From positions 1-16,022 of the forward strand of contig SICT01000017.1 of assembly GCA_009691315.1 (NCBI GenBank): a DNA stretch of 16,022 bases. The letters are read 5' to 3'. Positions within the stretch are counted from its first letter, which is position 1; each line of letters opens with the position of its first letter. Origin of the DNA: Candidatus Uhrbacteria bacterium. Its GTDB lineage: Bacteria > Patescibacteriota > Patescibacteriia > 2-12-FULL-60-25. The notes beneath the pieces were generated by a model. The model was given only the letters and a program-made list of their open reading frames with translations. It searched no databases and was not told the DNA's origin. The translations under genes and the position numbers were made by a program. Below are positions 13,663-16,022 of the stretch, in pieces.

Positions 13663-16022
13663 ATGCCATCATGGTATGATCCCTCGGCGCCAAAAAATAC
13701 AACTGGACCCATTGATCCCAACAGCATGAGCCAGAACATGCCAAGGCCCGGTACACAGGGCGCATGGGTTCAGTTGACAAAGGGCGCGGATAAAGGAAAG
13801 ATTGTTTTCCATTACGCTCCCGTCCCTGAGGGAGATCAAGTTATTGATCAAGCCCAGCTTGCGGAATTGATGGCAAATGGCAGTGCCAAGATCATTGCAA
13901 ACAATCTTGCGGTGAGGGCACGGAGTGCAGTCGAAACGGGCGACGTGACGGCAGATCCGCATGGAATTCGAAATGCATTGGCAAACATAACTCAAACTCA
14001 GGTGACATTGCCGGGACAGCTATCTCTACCCGGACTGGGCACTGTTCATGTAAATGACTCCAACCAAGTGGTCATTCCGACTGAATTTGGAGACGGCGTT
14101 CTCATTCATCTTTCTGACGTTGATCGGATTCTTGCATTTGTGCGCACTTTTTCATTGATGACTCGTGTTACGGAATCAAATGTTCTTTATGACAGCAATG
14201 GAGTGCAAATGATCAGTCCACACGGCGCGTGGATGGGTTTGTCTTCAATTCTTCATTTATTACATGGTCAGCGAGAGCGTATAAATTACGGAATTCGGCA
14301 AGGATTTGATGAAGCTGGCAATCGACAAGTTGTTGACAGTACTCGCGAATTGGGAGAATTGTGGGCAGAATATCCTGACATCTCGATGGATGAAAGGGAT
14401 GAGCGTCAGCGCGGTATTGCACAGGACCGTGATCGGTTACAAGAAGAACAGATAAGAGACAGAGGCATGTTGTCGTACAACATGCAAGAGGGAGCCAGCA
14501 GAGGTCAGCGGCAACGCGCATTGAGACTTGTCAGCACACATGATAATGTTCATATAAAGCTTCTTCAAGCACTTTCTTCTCTGAAAGGAGACATTCCATT
14601 ACAAGTTTTTTCAGAACTTGTCATAAATAATAATATTGGACAAGTAGATTTTGGTGCCAAAAATGCTCAGGGACAATTGATACAGGCTCCTCATCAAGTA
14701 TTGGCAAGAATGCTTGGTCTCTCTGAATATTCCACGGAATCAATTTTGTTGGCCGCAATGCTTAACGGAAGAAGAACGCCAGAGGACATTACGTATTTTA
14801 TTAGGTTTTGCAATGAGGTTCTGGAAACAGACATTTCTCCTCAGGAAACTGTTAGTAACCTTATTCAAGAGTACACTACGCAAAATCCAATACGGACAGG
14901 ATCATCTGGGCAAACAGTAAACTCATTGACAAGTAAAGAACAATGGGAAAAAATAAAAGATTCATTGTCAACCCTTATTATTATTTCAAAAAATATTTCT
15001 GATCCTTCGTCACGAGCTGGTAGTCGATCAGTGGCCAATCTCATGTCAGAGCAGGCAATTGATGCTCAGATTTTTGATTTTATGGCACAAGAGATGGCCC
15101 CTTATTCTTCGGGAAATTATTCTCGTCACATACAAAAATTACAGGAATTGTTGCAACAGACTGTTCGTTCTGCCATAGAAAACAACATGGATGATGCGCA
15201 ATTTGCTCCAGACTTAGTGGTTTCATACAACGAATCTCAACTTGGAGGAACATGGCAAAGAATTTTTTCAAATTTTTCATCAACGCCGTTTCTTTTTGAG
15301 GGAATTAATGTTCCTACCGCGGAACATTTGTATCAGGCTTCAAAATTCAAAAGAAATCCTGACCGATCCTTGTCTCCAATTCAAAGAGAAATACTTGGAC
15401 AATCAACTCCAAATTTGGCAAAAGACATTTCTCGCCAGCACACAAGAAACTCTCCCGGAGAACTTGTTGTTCCTCGGGCAAATGAAAGTATCCTGACTCG
15501 TAATATTGAAACAATGAGACGTATTCTTAGAAAAAAATACGATTCCTCTCCTGAATTTCGCGAAGCATTACGGCAAAGTGGAAAACTTATCGTTGAAAAA
15601 AGTGATTTTGACAATATATGGGCAGCAAAAAAAGATTCCTCTAATCCAACACAGTTTTCCGGGACAAATATTCTTGGAAAATTACTCATGGAGCTCAAGA
15701 AAGAAAAATTTGGAAACGACTTTCAAAGAACGATTTCTTCAGCAGCGGCTGAAGTTGAGAGATTTCTTGCGGGAATTGAAGAAACCCCTGATACACGTCT
15801 TGATGCAGCATGGGGTCTTTTTTCAGATACTCGTGATTCATCGGGAGGATTTTCAAGTCCGGAAAGCAGTCAAAACAAAGATATATTTAAAGGTTTACTT
15901 ACAAGAATATTTCCCGTCAATCAACGAAGAGTTCGAGCAAAACACGAGCAACTTATTGCAAAAATTTCCAATTGCATTGAAAAATACCGAGGTTTTCAAA
16001 GCGAAAATTCTTCAGTGATTCA
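13663..16022 (+). CDS. Large protein with an internal NADAR (YbiA-like) domain, at least 786 aa, truncated by the window edge
   Basis: The frame is open from ATG 13663 (ribosome site AGGGTGA 7-8 nt upstream) to the window end without a stop. Residues 1-240 have no recognised domain. A charged coil follows at about 242-275, then helical regions to about 515. Residues of about 520-685 match the NADAR fold: FSNFSSTPFLFEGINVPTAE with E554-H555, Q558, K561-F562 (EHLYQASKF); the RRILRKKYDSSPEFREAL helix; W653 (DNIWAAKK); and G667-T-N669-x-L-G672 to M676 (GTNILGKLLMEL). These residues define the ADP-ribose-binding pocket in YbiA and NADAR proteins, some of which remove ADP-ribose from guanine in nucleic acids. 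NADAR proteins are usually about 150-200 aa, so a domain embedded in a much longer protein is unusual. Residues after 685 are helical and unassigned. GC content falls from about 52% near the start (13741-13860) to about 32% at 14521-14640 by hand count. Confidence 0.9.
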   Translation, partial: MPSWYDPSAPKNTTGPIDPNSMSQNMPRPGTQGAWVQLTKGADKGKIVFHYAPVPEGDQVIDQAQLAELMANGSAKIIANNLAVRARSAVETGDVTADPHGIRNALANITQTQVTLPGQLSLPGLGTVHVNDSNQVVIPTEFGDGVLIHLSDVDRILAFVRTFSLMTRVTESNVLYDSNGVQMISPHGAWMGLSSILHLLHGQRERINYGIRQGFDEAGNRQVVDSTRELGELWAEYPDISMDERDERQRGIAQDRDRLQEEQIRDRGMLSYNMQEGASRGQRQRALRLVSTHDNVHIKLLQALSSLKGDIPLQVFSELVINNNIGQVDFGAKNAQGQLIQAPHQVLARMLGLSEYSTESILLAAMLNGRRTPEDITYFIRFCNEVLETDISPQETVSNLIQEYTTQNPIRTGSSGQTVNSLTSKEQWEKIKDSLSTLIIISKNISDPSSRAGSRSVANLMSEQAIDAQIFDFMAQEMAPYSSGNYSRHIQKLQELLQQTVRSAIENNMDDAQFAPDLVVSYNESQLGGTWQRIFSNFSSTPFLFEGINVPTAEHLYQASKFKRNPDRSLSPIQREILGQSTPNLAKDISRQHTRNSPGELVVPRANESILTRNIETMRRILRKKYDSSPEFREALRQSGKLIVEKSDFDNIWAAKKDSSNPTQFSGTNILGKLLMELKKEKFGNDFQRTISSAAAEVERFLAGIEETPDTRLDAAWGLFSDTRDSSGGFSSPESSQNKDIFKGLLTRIFPVNQRRVRAKHEQLIAKISNCIEKYRGFQSENSSVI

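Overview
The window looks like part of a bacteriophage or prophage genome, or a phage-derived element. The clearest markers are a virion-like beta-rich protein gene, two adjacent tRNA genes with encoded CCA ends, densely packed and translationally coupled ORFan genes, and a complete class II ribonucleotide reductase. The genes use the standard bacterial code: TGA, TAA and TAG all act as stops. The host cannot be named from this sequence. An unusual bacterial accessory region remains possible. I see no rRNA gene, CRISPR array, insertion sequence, integrase, terminase, portal or polymerase.

Layout. (1) Positions 1-127 hold the possible 3' end of a plus-strand gene. (2) From 4078 down to 226 runs a minus-strand block: nrdJ, a phage-structural-like gene, a 147-aa ORFan, tRNA-Gly(TCC), tRNA-Arg(TCT) and a possible 27-aa membrane peptide. 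(3) A divergent promoter region (4079-4265) separates nrdJ from a plus-strand pair: a small zinc-ribbon gene and a 294-aa gene whose ends suggest an SH3-like and a winged-helix fold. (4) From 12506 down to 5346 lies a tightly coupled minus-strand series of eight genes with overlapping or nearly touching ends. They include a 58-aa CxxC/CxxC zinc ribbon and several Pro/Gly/Arg-rich proteins, one of which carries 13 consecutive glycines and in-frame tandem repeats. (5) From 12562 to the right edge runs a plus-strand operon: a four-cysteine protein, a membrane-anchored coiled-coil protein, a 71-aa charged protein, and a protein of more than 786 aa that runs off the window and carries a NADAR (YbiA-like) domain.

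How the genes may work together. NrdJ would supply deoxynucleotides for replication. It shares a transcript with the structural-like gene and probably with the tRNAs, which read AGA and GGA, codons common in the large right-hand gene. The two divergent operons that start near 12,510-12,560 are mostly unrecognisable. Their coupling suggests one or two multi-protein assemblies, but no function can be read from most members. The NADAR domain, in a family that acts on ADP-ribose derivatives (including removal of ADP-ribose from guanine bases), is the most suggestive biochemical clue and could point to counter-defence or NAD-related metabolism. That is inference.
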